In this document: piece after piece, positions 8,955 through 17,626 of the stretch | How positions within the stretch are numbered: the first letter of the stretch is position 1 | How the letters are laid out: the number at the start of each line of letters is the position of its first letter | DNA from: CAJCJE01 sp036494465 | GTDB lineage: Bacteria; Actinomycetota; Actinomycetes; Mycobacteriales; Pseudonocardiaceae | Reading direction: 5' to 3' | DNA length: 64,000 bases | NCBI GenBank assembly: GCA_036494465.1 | Contig: DASXOJ010000115.1 | Location: forward strand, 1 to 64,000 | Notes under the pieces: generated by a model | The model's database searches: none | Seen by the model: only the letters and a program-made list of their open reading frames with translations | What the model was told of the DNA's origin: nothing | Program-made: the position numbers and the translations under genes

Positions 8955-11093
8955 ATGGACACCCGGCAAGTCACGAGAGCAGGCAACAGCTGGTGGTTGA
9001 CCTATCTCGGTGCGGGCGTCGTCGTGATCGTCGCATACTACGTCGCCGTCCACCTGAACGCGCCCGCGCTGCTGCGGGTGATCCTCTACTGCCTGGTCAG
9101 CGCGTCCGCCGCGATCGCGGTGATCGTCGGCTGCCTGGTCAACCTGCCGAGCAGGCGATCGCGCCTGCCCTGGTTGATCCTCGGCGCGAGCCAGGTCGTC
9201 TACGCGACCGCGGACATCTGCTTCTACGTCGCGCACGACATCCGGGGTGACACCGACTATCCGGCCATCGCCGACCCGCTCTACCTCGGGCACTACCCGC
9301 TGGTCGTGGTCGGCCTGATCCTGTTGATCAGGCTCCGCACGCCCGGCCGCGACCTGGCCAGCCTGCTCGACGCGGCCACCGTCGCGGTGGCCGCAGCAAT
9401 GCTGTCCTGGCTCTACCTGATCGCGCCGCAAGCCCGCGCGGACGAACCGCTGCTGGTCAAGCTCGCGTCGGTTGGCTATCCCGTGATGGACCTGGCCATG
9501 TTCGCGGTGGCGCTGCGGCTGATCCTCGGCCCCGGCCGTCGACCCGGCTCGTTCATGCTGCTCGGCGCCAACCTGTTCCTGATCTTCGCCGCCGACACCA
9601 TCTACGTGATGCAGCAGCTCGCGGGCACCTACGCGGCAGGCAACTTCCTGGACGCCATCTGGCTGTGCGGCAACCTCGCGCTCGGCGCCGCCGCGCTGCA
9701 CCCGACCGTCGGCCGGATCGCCGAACGCGCCTCACCCGACGACATGCGGCTCACCCCGCTCCGCCTCGTCGTGCTCGCCGCCGCCGCGCTGATCGCGCCG
9801 GTCGCCCTGATCATCCAGTACTCGCTGGGCATGTTCCGGGACGTCCCGGTAATCGCCGCCGCGTGCGCGGTGCTGTTCATGCTCACCATCGCCCGCCTCG
9901 CCGGTCTGGTTGCCGAACAGCGCAGGCTGGCCATCACCGACGTGCTGACCAGCCTGCACACCCGACGCTTCTTCAGCGCTCAGCTACCCATCGAGATCGC
10001 CCGCGCGCGCCGGACAGGCACCAACCTCGCCGTGCTCATCGTCGACGTGGACCACTTCAAGTCGATCAACGACCGGCACGGCCACCCAGCGGGCGACCGG
10101 GTGCTGATCGAAGTGGCCCGCCGCCTGCGGACCTCCGTGCGCGCCGCCGACTTCCTCGCCCGCTACGGCGGTGAGGAGTTCGCGATCCTGGTGCCCGGCG
10201 CCAACCCGGCCGAACTCGGCGCGATCGGCGAACGGCTGCGGATGGAGGTCGCCGCGACACCGATCGCGGCCAACCAGGACGTGCTCATCGACGTGACCGT
10301 TTCCGTTGGCACGGCAGGATATCCGCGCCACGGCAGCACCCCCGCCGAACTGATCACCACCGCCGACCGGGCGCTGTACGCGGCCAAATTCCAAGGACGC
10401 GACCGGGTCGTGGTCGGCGACACACTCACCGAAGACATCGTGGTCGCCGCCGTGGACAGCGCCGTCGGCTCCGCCAACGACCTGCTCGCCTACCTGCAAC
10501 GCGCCGCGGACGAGGTCGACGGCTGGCTCTCCGGCTTCGACCACGGCCGCTCCGTCGGCCGCTGGGCGGCGTTGATCGCCGCCGCGATGGGCCTGGACGA
10601 CGTCACCGTGCGCCGCGTCGAACTCGCCGGGCGCCTGCACGACATGGGCAAGGTGATGATCGCGCAGACCGTGTGGCGCAAGGCAGGCGCGCTGTCCAAG
10701 ACCGAACGGCAACTCGTCGAACAGCACGCCCAGTTCGGCCGCGACATGGCGAAACTGGTGCCCGGCCTGGCCGACGTCGCCGAGGTCATCCACCAGCACC
10801 ACGAACGCATCGACGGCCGAGGCTACCCACTCGGCCTGGCGGGCGAGGCGATCCGTCTGGAAGCGCGGATCGTCGCCGTCTGCGACTCGTGGGCCGCGAT
10901 GCTCGCCGACCGCCCCTACCACGCGGCACTGACGCCCGCCGAAGCCAGCGCGGAACTGGTGCGCGGCAAAGGAAACCAGTTCGACCCGATCGTCGTCGAC
11001 CACCTGCTCGACCTGCACCGCCAAGACCTGCTCGGCAGCCTGCGCAAGATCACCCCACCGGCTCGCGCGGTCCCGTTGAAGGCGCGCCGCTAG
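8955..11093 (+). CDS. Membrane GGDEF plus HD-GYP cyclic-di-GMP enzyme
   Basis: A 712-residue protein from the ATG at 8955 (an ATG at 8922 is an alternative). Residues about 15-320 hold nine or ten hydrophobic segments, a MASE-like sensor. Then a GGDEF domain with an intact GGEEF active site at 405-409 and RAAD exactly five residues before it, a product-inhibition I-site. The C-terminal HD-GYP domain has His562-Asp563 (LHDMGK), the HHE motif and GRGYP near 621-625, so both halves look active. It would both make and hydrolyse c-di-GMP at the membrane. The usual bifunctional partner is EAL; HD-GYP fused to GGDEF in one chain is less common. Confidence 0.92.
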   Translation: MDTRQVTRAGNSWWLTYLGAGVVVIVAYYVAVHLNAPALLRVILYCLVSASAAIAVIVGCLVNLPSRRSRLPWLILGASQVVYATADICFYVAHDIRGDTDYPAIADPLYLGHYPLVVVGLILLIRLRTPGRDLASLLDAATVAVAAAMLSWLYLIAPQARADEPLLVKLASVGYPVMDLAMFAVALRLILGPGRRPGSFMLLGANLFLIFAADTIYVMQQLAGTYAAGNFLDAIWLCGNLALGAAALHPTVGRIAERASPDDMRLTPLRLVVLAAAALIAPVALIIQYSLGMFRDVPVIAAACAVLFMLTIARLAGLVAEQRRLAITDVLTSLHTRRFFSAQLPIEIARARRTGTNLAVLIVDVDHFKSINDRHGHPAGDRVLIEVARRLRTSVRAADFLARYGGEEFAILVPGANPAELGAIGERLRMEVAATPIAANQDVLIDVTVSVGTAGYPRHGSTPAELITTADRALYAAKFQGRDRVVVGDTLTEDIVVAAVDSAVGSANDLLAYLQRAADEVDGWLSGFDHGRSVGRWAALIAAAMGLDDVTVRRVELAGRLHDMGKVMIAQTVWRKAGALSKTERQLVEQHAQFGRDMAKLVPGLADVAEVIHQHHERIDGRGYPLGLAGEAIRLEARIVAVCDSWAAMLADRPYHAALTPAEASAELVRGKGNQFDPIVVDHLLDLHRQDLLGSLRKITPPARAVPLKARR

Positions 11094-11113
11094 CACCCCC
11101 GGCGATCGTGGTC

Positions 11114-11146
11114 ACCGGCCGCGCCAGGCCAGCGGCTGGCGCCGGT
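11114..11146 (+). terminator. Hairpin after the c-di-GMP enzyme gene
   Basis: GCGCCAG at 11121-11127 pairs with CTGGCGC at 11136-11142 around an 8-base loop; ACCG at 11114-11117 and CGGT at 11143-11146 extend it after a 3-base bulge. It begins 21 bases past the stop at 11093, with no U-run. Confidence 0.6.
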
Positions 11147-11207
11147 TGTGCGTCGAGAGATCAGGCCGATTCTCGACGCCCTCTGACCAGCGGCTGTCGC
11201 GAAGCCG

Positions 11208-11873
11208 TCAGCTTTTCACGGCTTCGTCGGCGATGGTGTTCCAGAACATGAGTTCGTAGGACTGGAACAGGCGGGCGTAGGTGAATGCCTCGTCGGTCTG
11301 CCTGCCCGCGTCCACGGCCAGCTGCACGGCGGCCGCCGCGGCGTCGTCGGCGCCGGGGACGGGTTCGGCGAAGAAGTCGAAGAAGGCGCAGGCGTCGTCG
11401 TCGAAGCCGTAGTGCTCGCGCATGGCGCGCGCGATCGTGCCGCAGTAGTCGCCCCAGGCGGCGAAGTTGGCCAGCAGCGCGATGATCACGTCGGCGGGTT
11501 CGCCGAACAGGCACAGCCAGGCGAGGTAGGCCGGGTACGCCTGGCAGCCCGCCTTCGGTTCGTAGGCGGCCAATGCCGCGTCGTCGAGGCCGGTCGCCGC
11601 GCGCAGACTGTCCAGTTTGGTCAGTGCGAGACCTTCGCCTGCGGCCAGTCCGCTGAACAGTTCGCGGCTGATCGGTTCGGTGCAGCGCGCGGCGATGGTG
11701 AGGAAGCTGCGCCAGTCGCTGCGCACGATCCGGCTTTCCTCGGCGGCGATCGTGGCGAACACCGAGCGGGGGGCCTGGCCGGACGCGATCAGCGGGACCA
11801 GCCGGTTGTCGCTCTCCGCGGGCGCGACCTTCTCGCGGGCGGCTTTCAGCAGGTCACGTGCTGGTCCGGTCAT
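11208..11873 (-). CDS. TenA/PqqC-like thiaminase II family protein
   Basis: A 221-residue helical protein beginning MTGPARDLLKAA; the longer in-frame reading that starts at 11936 is rejected because it would run deep into the permease gene. The active-site segment AAWGDYCGTIARAM matches the TenA motif carrying the nucleophilic Cys, and SYELMFWNTIADEA near the end carries the conserved late Glu region. TenA proteins hydrolyse aminopyrimidine breakdown products of thiamine for salvage. The start lies inside the 3' end of the NCS1 permease gene (20-base overlap), so the two are co-translated and the permease probably brings in the pyrimidine. Confidence 0.82.
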   Translation of the reverse strand: MTGPARDLLKAAREKVAPAESDNRLVPLIASGQAPRSVFATIAAEESRIVRSDWRSFLTIAARCTEPISRELFSGLAAGEGLALTKLDSLRAATGLDDAALAAYEPKAGCQAYPAYLAWLCLFGEPADVIIALLANFAAWGDYCGTIARAMREHYGFDDDACAFFDFFAEPVPGADDAAAAAVQLAVDAGRQTDEAFTYARLFQSYELMFWNTIADEAVKS

Positions 11874-13305
11874 GGGCGGGGTCTCCTCCAGGGTTCGCTG
11901 CGCTGAAGCCGAGCATGGTCGCCGACCGGTTGCCACGACCGACGAGCCCGGCCAGCAAAGCGTAGATCACGCCGGCCAGCAGCCACGCCTCGACCGCTGG
12001 CAGCCCGACGTTCGGGGGAGTGCCCTCGCCGGGGAACAGGTCCTGCGCCCAGGCGCCGAACGCGACCGCGACCAGCACGGCGATGATGCCCGGCCAGTTG
12101 GCGAGACCGGCGTCGCGCCAGGTGGGCACGCTGCCCATCGGGCGCCGGGTGCCGAGCAGGCGTGGCAGCACGAACCGGTCGGTGATCATCACCACGGTGA
12201 CGCACGGCAGCGCGATCGACGACCAGCTCGCCACCGTGAAGAAACCGTTTCCGACGCTCGGGAACCGCCACGCGAACAGCGCCGCGATCACGGCCATCAG
12301 CACGCAGGTGTGCCAGCGCTTCCAGCCGCGGATGCCGCCGAACGCGTTCTGGCCCGCGTTGACCATTTCGTAATAATTGCCGTCGTTGATGGCGAACTGG
12401 AGGATGGTCGCGATGATCGCGCCGAGCGTCAGCACGCCGAACATCGAGTATTCCACCGTGTATTTGAACGCGGGCCCGAAGTCGTACTGGGTGACCTTGG
12501 ACAGCGCGCCCATCATCCAGCCGCCCGCCACGAACAACACCAGCCCGACCGCGAACGCGACCAGCATCGGCGGCATCGGCCAGAAGAACTTCGGCTTGCC
12601 GTAGCGCCAGGTGTCCGGTTCGTTGCCCCACATGACCGAGCCGATCGCCACGCCGATGCCGGACAGGAACGGCAGCGTGGTCGAGTTGGTGCTGCTGGAC
12701 AGCACCGAGGCGGGCGTTTCGACCAGGCCCTTGATGACGAGGTAGAGGATCCACAGGATCATCAGCGGCGCCACCAGATAACGGGCAAAAGCTGCGATTC
12801 CGGTGAAGCCGAACAGGTTGTTGGTGATCCCGACGACCGCGAGGATCACGCTGATCAACACGATGTGTCCCCAGCTGAACAGTCCGTCGTAGAGGGTCGC
12901 GAGCAGGTTGAACGCGAACGCGGTCCACCCGGCCGCGATGCCGATCAGCACGATGGTGACCAGCGCGGACCCGACCTTGCCCAGGATGGATCGGGTCAGC
13001 AGCGCGTGCGTCTGGCCGGTGGTCGAGCCCAGGTACGCGGCGGGCAGGGCGTAGATCAGGTAGGCGATGGCGCCGATCGCGCCCGCGCCGACCGCCTTGA
13101 GCAGCGAATAACCGGCGTCGTGATACTGGAAACCGAGGAACAGGTAGGTGAACCCGGCGGCCAGCGTGATCCACAACGACAGGAAGTGGAAGCGGGATCT
13201 GCGCTGCGACAAAGGAACCACGCCGGTACTGCTGGTGGAGTAGTCGTGCTCGACGCTCTGTTCCAGGACGGACTCGGCGTCCGCCGAACGCTGTGTGGTG
13301 TCCAC
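11854..13305 (-). CDS. NCS1-family nucleobase/pyrimidine permease
   Basis: A 483-residue integral membrane protein with about 12 hydrophobic helices. The N-terminal cytoplasmic part leads to FLSLWITLAAGFTYLFLG and the YALPAAYLGSTTGQTHALLTR loop, characteristic of NCS1 (Fur/CodB/HyuP/CytX) symporters. It imports purines, pyrimidines, hydantoins or thiamine precursors with a cation. The coupled downstream TenA-like gene points to a thiamine pyrimidine (HMP or aminopyrimidine) rather than cytosine (inference from context). I see no TPP riboswitch in the 88 bases between this start and the upstream hydrolase gene. Confidence 0.85.
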   Translation of the reverse strand: MDTTQRSADAESVLEQSVEHDYSTSSTGVVPLSQRRSRFHFLSLWITLAAGFTYLFLGFQYHDAGYSLLKAVGAGAIGAIAYLIYALPAAYLGSTTGQTHALLTRSILGKVGSALVTIVLIGIAAGWTAFAFNLLATLYDGLFSWGHIVLISVILAVVGITNNLFGFTGIAAFARYLVAPLMILWILYLVIKGLVETPASVLSSSTNSTTLPFLSGIGVAIGSVMWGNEPDTWRYGKPKFFWPMPPMLVAFAVGLVLFVAGGWMMGALSKVTQYDFGPAFKYTVEYSMFGVLTLGAIIATILQFAINDGNYYEMVNAGQNAFGGIRGWKRWHTCVLMAVIAALFAWRFPSVGNGFFTVASWSSIALPCVTVVMITDRFVLPRLLGTRRPMGSVPTWRDAGLANWPGIIAVLVAVAFGAWAQDLFPGEGTPPNVGLPAVEAWLLAGVIYALLAGLVGRGNRSATMLGFSAANPGGDPAHDRTST

Positions 13306-13393
13306 TGTGTGTCTCGCTTCGCTCGCGGTTGGCGACAGCCTAGAAGAGATGGCGTCGAGCTCCTACGGGCGTCAGGTTGTTGTGGAGACCTTG

Positions 13394-14479
13394 TTATGTG
13401 CGCGATGGCGTGTGACCTAAACGGACGATCAGCTCGGAATACCCGAGATCGAGGTTGTCGAACCGGCTCGGGGGTTGATCGCGCAGGTGGATGTCGAAGA
13501 ACGCGCGCAGGCAGGCGCGGGTGATGGCCATGGCGCGCAGTCCGGGGATCCGCGCGTCCTGTGGCACGCCGAGCTGGTCGGCGAGCAGGCCGAGATCGGT
13601 GAACGAGGCGTGCGCGGCGCCGGTCACCACCAGCCAGCGCTTCCACCCGGTCAGCAGCGCCCAGTCCCGCGACCACGTGTCGGCGGCCGGACCGTCGCCG
13701 GGGGAGTACTGGCCGTCCCGGCCGAGCAGCAGGAACGGACGGGCAAGACCGGTGGCCGGGATCAGTGGATCGGAGCTGCCGTCGACGTTGCCGCCCGCGC
13801 GGATGCGCTGATCGTCTAGCATCGCGGCGATGGTGGCGGCGCCGCCGGCGGAGTGTCCGGCCATGCCGACCCGGTTCGGGTCGACGGACCAGCGCGGGTC
13901 GGCCAGGAGCTGGTCGAGAACGAAGGAGGCGTCGTGCGCGCGACCGAAGCGCACCTTCGCCCAGAACGTCGGATCACGCGGGTGATCGCGCAGACCGCTC
14001 TGCTTGTCGACAGCGAGGCTAACCAGCCTGCCGTCCGGGAAGGTCATCGCGGTGTTCTCGTGGGTGTGGTCGATCGCGACCGCGACATAGCCGTGACTGG
14101 CGAGCTCCTCGGCGATGGAGGTGAGCGTGGCGCGCGGCTGGGTGAAGCCGGGCGAGAGCAGCACCAGCGGCAGCCCGGACAGTTTCGGATTCGGTGGGGC
14201 ATCGCGCAAAGCGTTGGTGCGCACCGAACTCAGCAGCTCCGGATCGATCGGCGCGTTGCGGTAGGAGATCATCAGTTCGGCTTCGGCGCGGGTCAGGTAA
14301 CCCGCGCGCTCGCCGGTCGTCGACGTGGTCGGGTACCAGACCGAGATCATCAGTTCCCGCGACGGCATTTCGGCCACCCACTGGTCGGGGCGGGAAACAT
14401 CGTTGAGGTACACCGATGTGGTGCCGACCGGGTGCGGCCCGGTCGGCTCGGGCAGATACGGCGCGGCCATACCTTTCAT
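13394..14479 (-). CDS. Alpha/beta hydrolase, PAF-acetylhydrolase-like
   Basis: A 361-residue protein with no clear signal peptide. It opens with ISVWYPTT, then LVLLSPGF (oxyanion strand), DHTHENTAMTFPDGR, and the nucleophile elbow GMAGHSAGGAATIAAM with catalytic Ser. A late GAAHASFTD gives the His. This order is typical of the platelet-activating-factor acetylhydrolase/dienelactone-hydrolase-like group, which cleaves short acyl or oxidised lipid esters, and includes polyester-degrading relatives. It is on the same strand as the TenA/permease pair, 88 bases upstream of it. Substrate unknown. Confidence 0.8.
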   Translation of the reverse strand: MKGMAAPYLPEPTGPHPVGTTSVYLNDVSRPDQWVAEMPSRELMISVWYPTTSTTGERAGYLTRAEAELMISYRNAPIDPELLSSVRTNALRDAPPNPKLSGLPLVLLSPGFTQPRATLTSIAEELASHGYVAVAIDHTHENTAMTFPDGRLVSLAVDKQSGLRDHPRDPTFWAKVRFGRAHDASFVLDQLLADPRWSVDPNRVGMAGHSAGGAATIAAMLDDQRIRAGGNVDGSSDPLIPATGLARPFLLLGRDGQYSPGDGPAADTWSRDWALLTGWKRWLVVTGAAHASFTDLGLLADQLGVPQDARIPGLRAMAITRACLRAFFDIHLRDQPPSRFDNLDLGYSELIVRLGHTPSRT

Positions 14480-14526
14480 GGTCGTGCGCCGCGCGTTGCC
14501 GCACCATCGGGGAAGACCCGGATTCG

Positions 14527-15312
14527 TCAGTCAGGGATGCTCACGTAGAGCCTGCGTCCGCCGGGCCGGTAACCGACCCGCTCGTACACGCGACGCGAAC
14601 CGTCGCCGCCGTATTCCAGCCACACCGAGCTGTTTCCCTTGGCGAACATCGACTCGGTCAGGTTCGCGACCACCGCCGCCGCGATGCCCCGCCCCCGGTG
14701 CTGCGGCCGGGTGCCGACTCCGGCCAGTTCCGACGTGCCCACTGCGGGCGCCGAGCAACTCGCGCCGCCCGCGCAGCTGGCATCGGAAGCGCGCACGAAC
14801 CGCACCGCGCCCCCCATGTCCTGGATTCGCCGCAACCGCGCCGCGCCCTCCCGCGAGGCGGGGAACTCGTCGCCGAACGCCTCGGCGAGCGCGGCGTCGA
14901 TGGCGAGGAAGTCCGCGTCGGTGTCCGGGGTTTCCACCAATGGCGGATCGACGGCCGGATTGAATGAATCCGTTACACACACCAGATACTCGTGTTCTTC
15001 CTCAACGGTGAAGCCTGCGGCGTACAAGGCTGCCGCCACCTCGGGTGCGGCATTTGGTGCGAATTCCAGGCGTGGTTTCAGCTCCCGCGCACGGAAAACC
15101 GAGACGAGCGCGGCGACATCGTCGCTGGTGGGGACGATTCCGGGCAACGGAGTCGCGTAGTTGATGTGCGCGCTGGTCGTGCTCGGGTCGATGCCGAGAA
15201 CGAAACCGCCTGTTTCCACCGGTTCCGGACGTCGCCGCAGGTTGGCCACGGCGAAGTCCTGGACGTTGCTGTCGATGATTGCCTCACGTGTGCTCGGTTG
15301 GTGGATTGACAA
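14527..15312 (-). CDS. GNAT-family N-acetyltransferase
   Basis: A 261-residue protein read from a TTG; the true start may be a little further in because no strong ribosome site is seen. The C-terminal half has the acetyl-CoA pyrophosphate loop GVGTRPQHRGRGIAAAVV followed by an asparagine-containing strand and YERVGYRPGGRRLYV, typical of GNAT motif A/B. The N-terminal half is a second, degenerate GNAT-like domain. Acceptor unknown. It is divergent from the beta-helix gene with only 28 bases between chosen starts, so their promoters overlap. Confidence 0.8.
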   Translation of the reverse strand: MSIHQPSTREAIIDSNVQDFAVANLRRRPEPVETGGFVLGIDPSTTSAHINYATPLPGIVPTSDDVAALVSVFRARELKPRLEFAPNAAPEVAAALYAAGFTVEEEHEYLVCVTDSFNPAVDPPLVETPDTDADFLAIDAALAEAFGDEFPASREGAARLRRIQDMGGAVRFVRASDASCAGGASCSAPAVGTSELAGVGTRPQHRGRGIAAAVVANLTESMFAKGNSSVWLEYGGDGSRRVYERVGYRPGGRRLYVSIPD

Positions 15313-15334
15313 GGTCCTTTACCTATCCGATGGT
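15306..15334 (+). promoter_or_regulatory. Leaderless promoter of the beta-helix gene
   Basis: TTGACA at 15306-15311, a 17-base spacer and GATGGT at 15329-15334 form a -35/-10 pair. The GTG at 15341 follows the -10 by six bases, where transcription should begin, so the mRNA would have no 5' leader. This decided the start of the next gene. Confidence 0.6.
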
Positions 15335-15340
15335 TCGCTG

Positions 15341-16888
15341 GTGGTCAACGTACGGGACTACGGAGCCACCGGAAACGGAATTACCGATGACGCCAAGGCC
15401 ATCCAGGCCGCGGTCGCCGCGGTGACCGGTACGGGTGGGACGGTCTACTTCCCGCCAGGGACCTACAAGGTGGGCACCGCGATCGTGCCCGCGAACAACG
15501 TCGCGCTGATCGGGTCCGGGGTGGGCAGCGCGATCATCGCACCCGCCGGTTCGGTCAGCGCCGTGCGCGGCAACACCACCAAGACCAATCCGCTGACCCG
15601 GTTCACCATGGCGCACCTGACCATCGACGGTGCGGGCCAGGGGCCGTCGTTCGGCGTCGGCATCAAAGGCGTGTTCTGCCAGTACCTGGCCCAGTGCCAG
15701 TTCGAGGACCTGATCATCCAGAACTGTGTGGCGACCGGCCTCGGCATCGACTTCCTGACCCAGGGCACGGTGATCCACGCGGTGCGCGCCATCGGAAACG
15801 GCCGGCTCAACCGGGGCGGTGGGTCCGGCGGCGGATCGTCCGGGATCGGCATCGGCACCGGGCAGTATCCGGTCGAGGACTTCGTGATCAGCGACTGCTA
15901 CGCGGCGAACAACGGCCGCTACGGGATCTTCATCGAATCGCAGACCGGGCAGACCAGCTACGGCATGCGCATCGCGAACTGTTTCGCCACCGCGAATGCG
16001 AATCACGGCTTCGGCAGCGCGGGCGGCAACGGCACGATCTGGTCGCACTGTGTGGCCTACGCCAACAACATCGACGGTTTCTCCATCGACAACGGCACCA
16101 TCGGCGCGTTCGCGCAGCCCTCGTCCAACGACGTGTACGTCGCCTGCGAGGCGATCGGCAACGCCCGGCACGGTTTCTCCTACCAGCCGACCGCGCAGAA
16201 CGGGATCAGCGTGCCCGGCGGCGGAAACCACGTGTACTCGGCGTGCGTGAGCCGCGCCAACAACGGCCTCGGCTTCAACATCGCCTCGGTCGCCGGTCAT
16301 CCGGTGTCCGGCCTGGCCTACACCGGGTGCCTCGCCTACGGCAACGGCCTGTCCGGGTTGGCGGTGCAGGATCCGAGCAACGATCTGCGGATCGGCGGCT
16401 GTGTCTTCAACGCCAACGGGCAGAAGTCCGCGACCTCCAACGCGGGCATCCTGCTCGGCGCCAACGTGACCAACGTGCAGATCATCGATTGCCGCGCCTA
16501 CGACAGCGGCACCCCCCGAAGACAGACGTATGGCATCCAGTTCGCGTCCGGCGCGGTCGCGAACACCGGCGACATCCACGGCAACGACCTGCGCGGCAAC
16601 GCGACCGGCGCGATCAACATCGGCGGCGGTGTGCAGGACGTGGTGCTGCGCGACAACCTCGGTTACGACCCGATCGGCTCCGCCGTGCTGACTCCCGGCA
16701 AGAGCCCCTTCGCCTACACCGCGGGCGCCACCGACCAGGTGGTCACGGTCGCCGGGGGAGCGGTGTCCGGCATCAACTACGCAGGTCAGGCCACCGGCAT
16801 GACCTCGGGTGCGTTCCCGCTCGCCTCCGGCCAGACCCTCACCGTCACCTACACGGTCCCGCCCACAATGCTCACGAACTGGATTTGA
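15341..16888 (+). CDS. Right-handed beta-helix (pectate-lyase-superfamily) protein
   Basis: About 515 residues from a leaderless GTG. It opens at once with the Pectate_lyase_3 signature VVNVRDYGATGNGITDD then AIQAAVAA and VYFPPGTYKVG. Many short Gly/Asn/Asp-rich turns follow (for example FVISDCYAANNGRYGIFIE and YGNGLSGLAVQ), which stack as a parallel beta helix. A C-terminal beta-sandwich tail of about 60 residues ends LTVTYTVPPTMLTNWI. No signal peptide or Tat motif is possible from this start, odd for a carbohydrate-active fold, so it may be cytoplasmic, be exported by another route, or act like phage-type tailspike domains. Activity unknown. Confidence 0.78.
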   Translation: MVNVRDYGATGNGITDDAKAIQAAVAAVTGTGGTVYFPPGTYKVGTAIVPANNVALIGSGVGSAIIAPAGSVSAVRGNTTKTNPLTRFTMAHLTIDGAGQGPSFGVGIKGVFCQYLAQCQFEDLIIQNCVATGLGIDFLTQGTVIHAVRAIGNGRLNRGGGSGGGSSGIGIGTGQYPVEDFVISDCYAANNGRYGIFIESQTGQTSYGMRIANCFATANANHGFGSAGGNGTIWSHCVAYANNIDGFSIDNGTIGAFAQPSSNDVYVACEAIGNARHGFSYQPTAQNGISVPGGGNHVYSACVSRANNGLGFNIASVAGHPVSGLAYTGCLAYGNGLSGLAVQDPSNDLRIGGCVFNANGQKSATSNAGILLGANVTNVQIIDCRAYDSGTPRRQTYGIQFASGAVANTGDIHGNDLRGNATGAINIGGGVQDVVLRDNLGYDPIGSAVLTPGKSPFAYTAGATDQVVTVAGGAVSGINYAGQATGMTSGAFPLASGQTLTVTYTVPPTMLTNWI

Positions 16889-16972
16889 CTCGGTAAGTTC
16901 ACAACACTCGCCGGCCTGCCGGCCACTGACGGGTGTGACCATGGAACTGACCGGAGCCGGGGCGGCGTGGGG

Positions 16973-17626
16973 ATGTCCACGGACGGCGACCTGTGGAGCC
17001 GAAGCGCGACCGGTGACAGGCGCGCGTTCGGTCAGCTGTTCGAGCGGCACGCCCATGCGGTCTGGAACCACGCCTACCGGCTGACCGGCTCGTGGGCGTC
17101 GGCCGAGGACCTGACCTCGCAGACGTTTCTCATCGCCTGGCGCAAACGCACCGACATGACGTTGGTGCGCGGCAGCGCGTTGCCCTGGCTCTACACCGTG
17201 GCGGGCAACCTCGCCCGCGATGAGCGGCGTGGCGGCTATCGGCGATTGCGGCTGCTCAGAAGGATTCCCGGCGCGCCACCGGTCGACGATCACGCCGATC
17301 GCGTCGCCGAACAGCTGGACGGCGAGACCAAGCTGCGCGAGGTGATCGCGGCGATCCGGGAACTGCCGAAGGCGCAGCGCCTGGCGGTGCAGCTGTGGTG
17401 CTGCGCTCGGGCAAGACCGCCGACGTGCCGGATGTGTCCACCTGGGTCAAGGTCGCGCTCGCCAGTCAGGGCGCCGACTCCGGCGTTCGCCGCGGCACTG
17501 CTGCTCTGGTCGGCGTGGCACGGCATCGTGTCGCTGCGGCTGCACAAGTCCGAATGGGACTGGGGAATGACGCCCCAGCAAGCGAATCAGCGCCTGATCG
17601 GCGCGCTCACGCCGGGTCGTTCGTGA
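16973..17626 (+). pseudogene. Broken ECF sigma factor joined to a TetR C-terminal remnant
   Basis: Residues from MSTDGDLWSRSATGD through FGQLFERHAHAVW, AEDLTSQTFLIAWR and LPWLYTVAGNLARDE are a good ECF sigma region 2. Region 4 should begin at LPKAQRLAVQL but stops there (near 17392): the promoter-binding helix-turn-helix is missing. What follows in this frame is meaningless until PAFAAALLLWSAWHGIVSL (17479 on), which looks like a TetR-family C-terminal helix pair. Between them the other frame encodes VVLRSGKTADVPDVSTW, so the second part is itself frameshifted. A deletion fusion of two regulators is the simplest reading. The open frame is intact, so a product may still be made. Confidence 0.65.

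Noticed and set aside
13306..13393. Possible TPP riboswitch before the NCS1/TenA genes
   Set aside because: No CTGAGA core or matching helices on the coding strand; the gap is also too short with the upstream gene.
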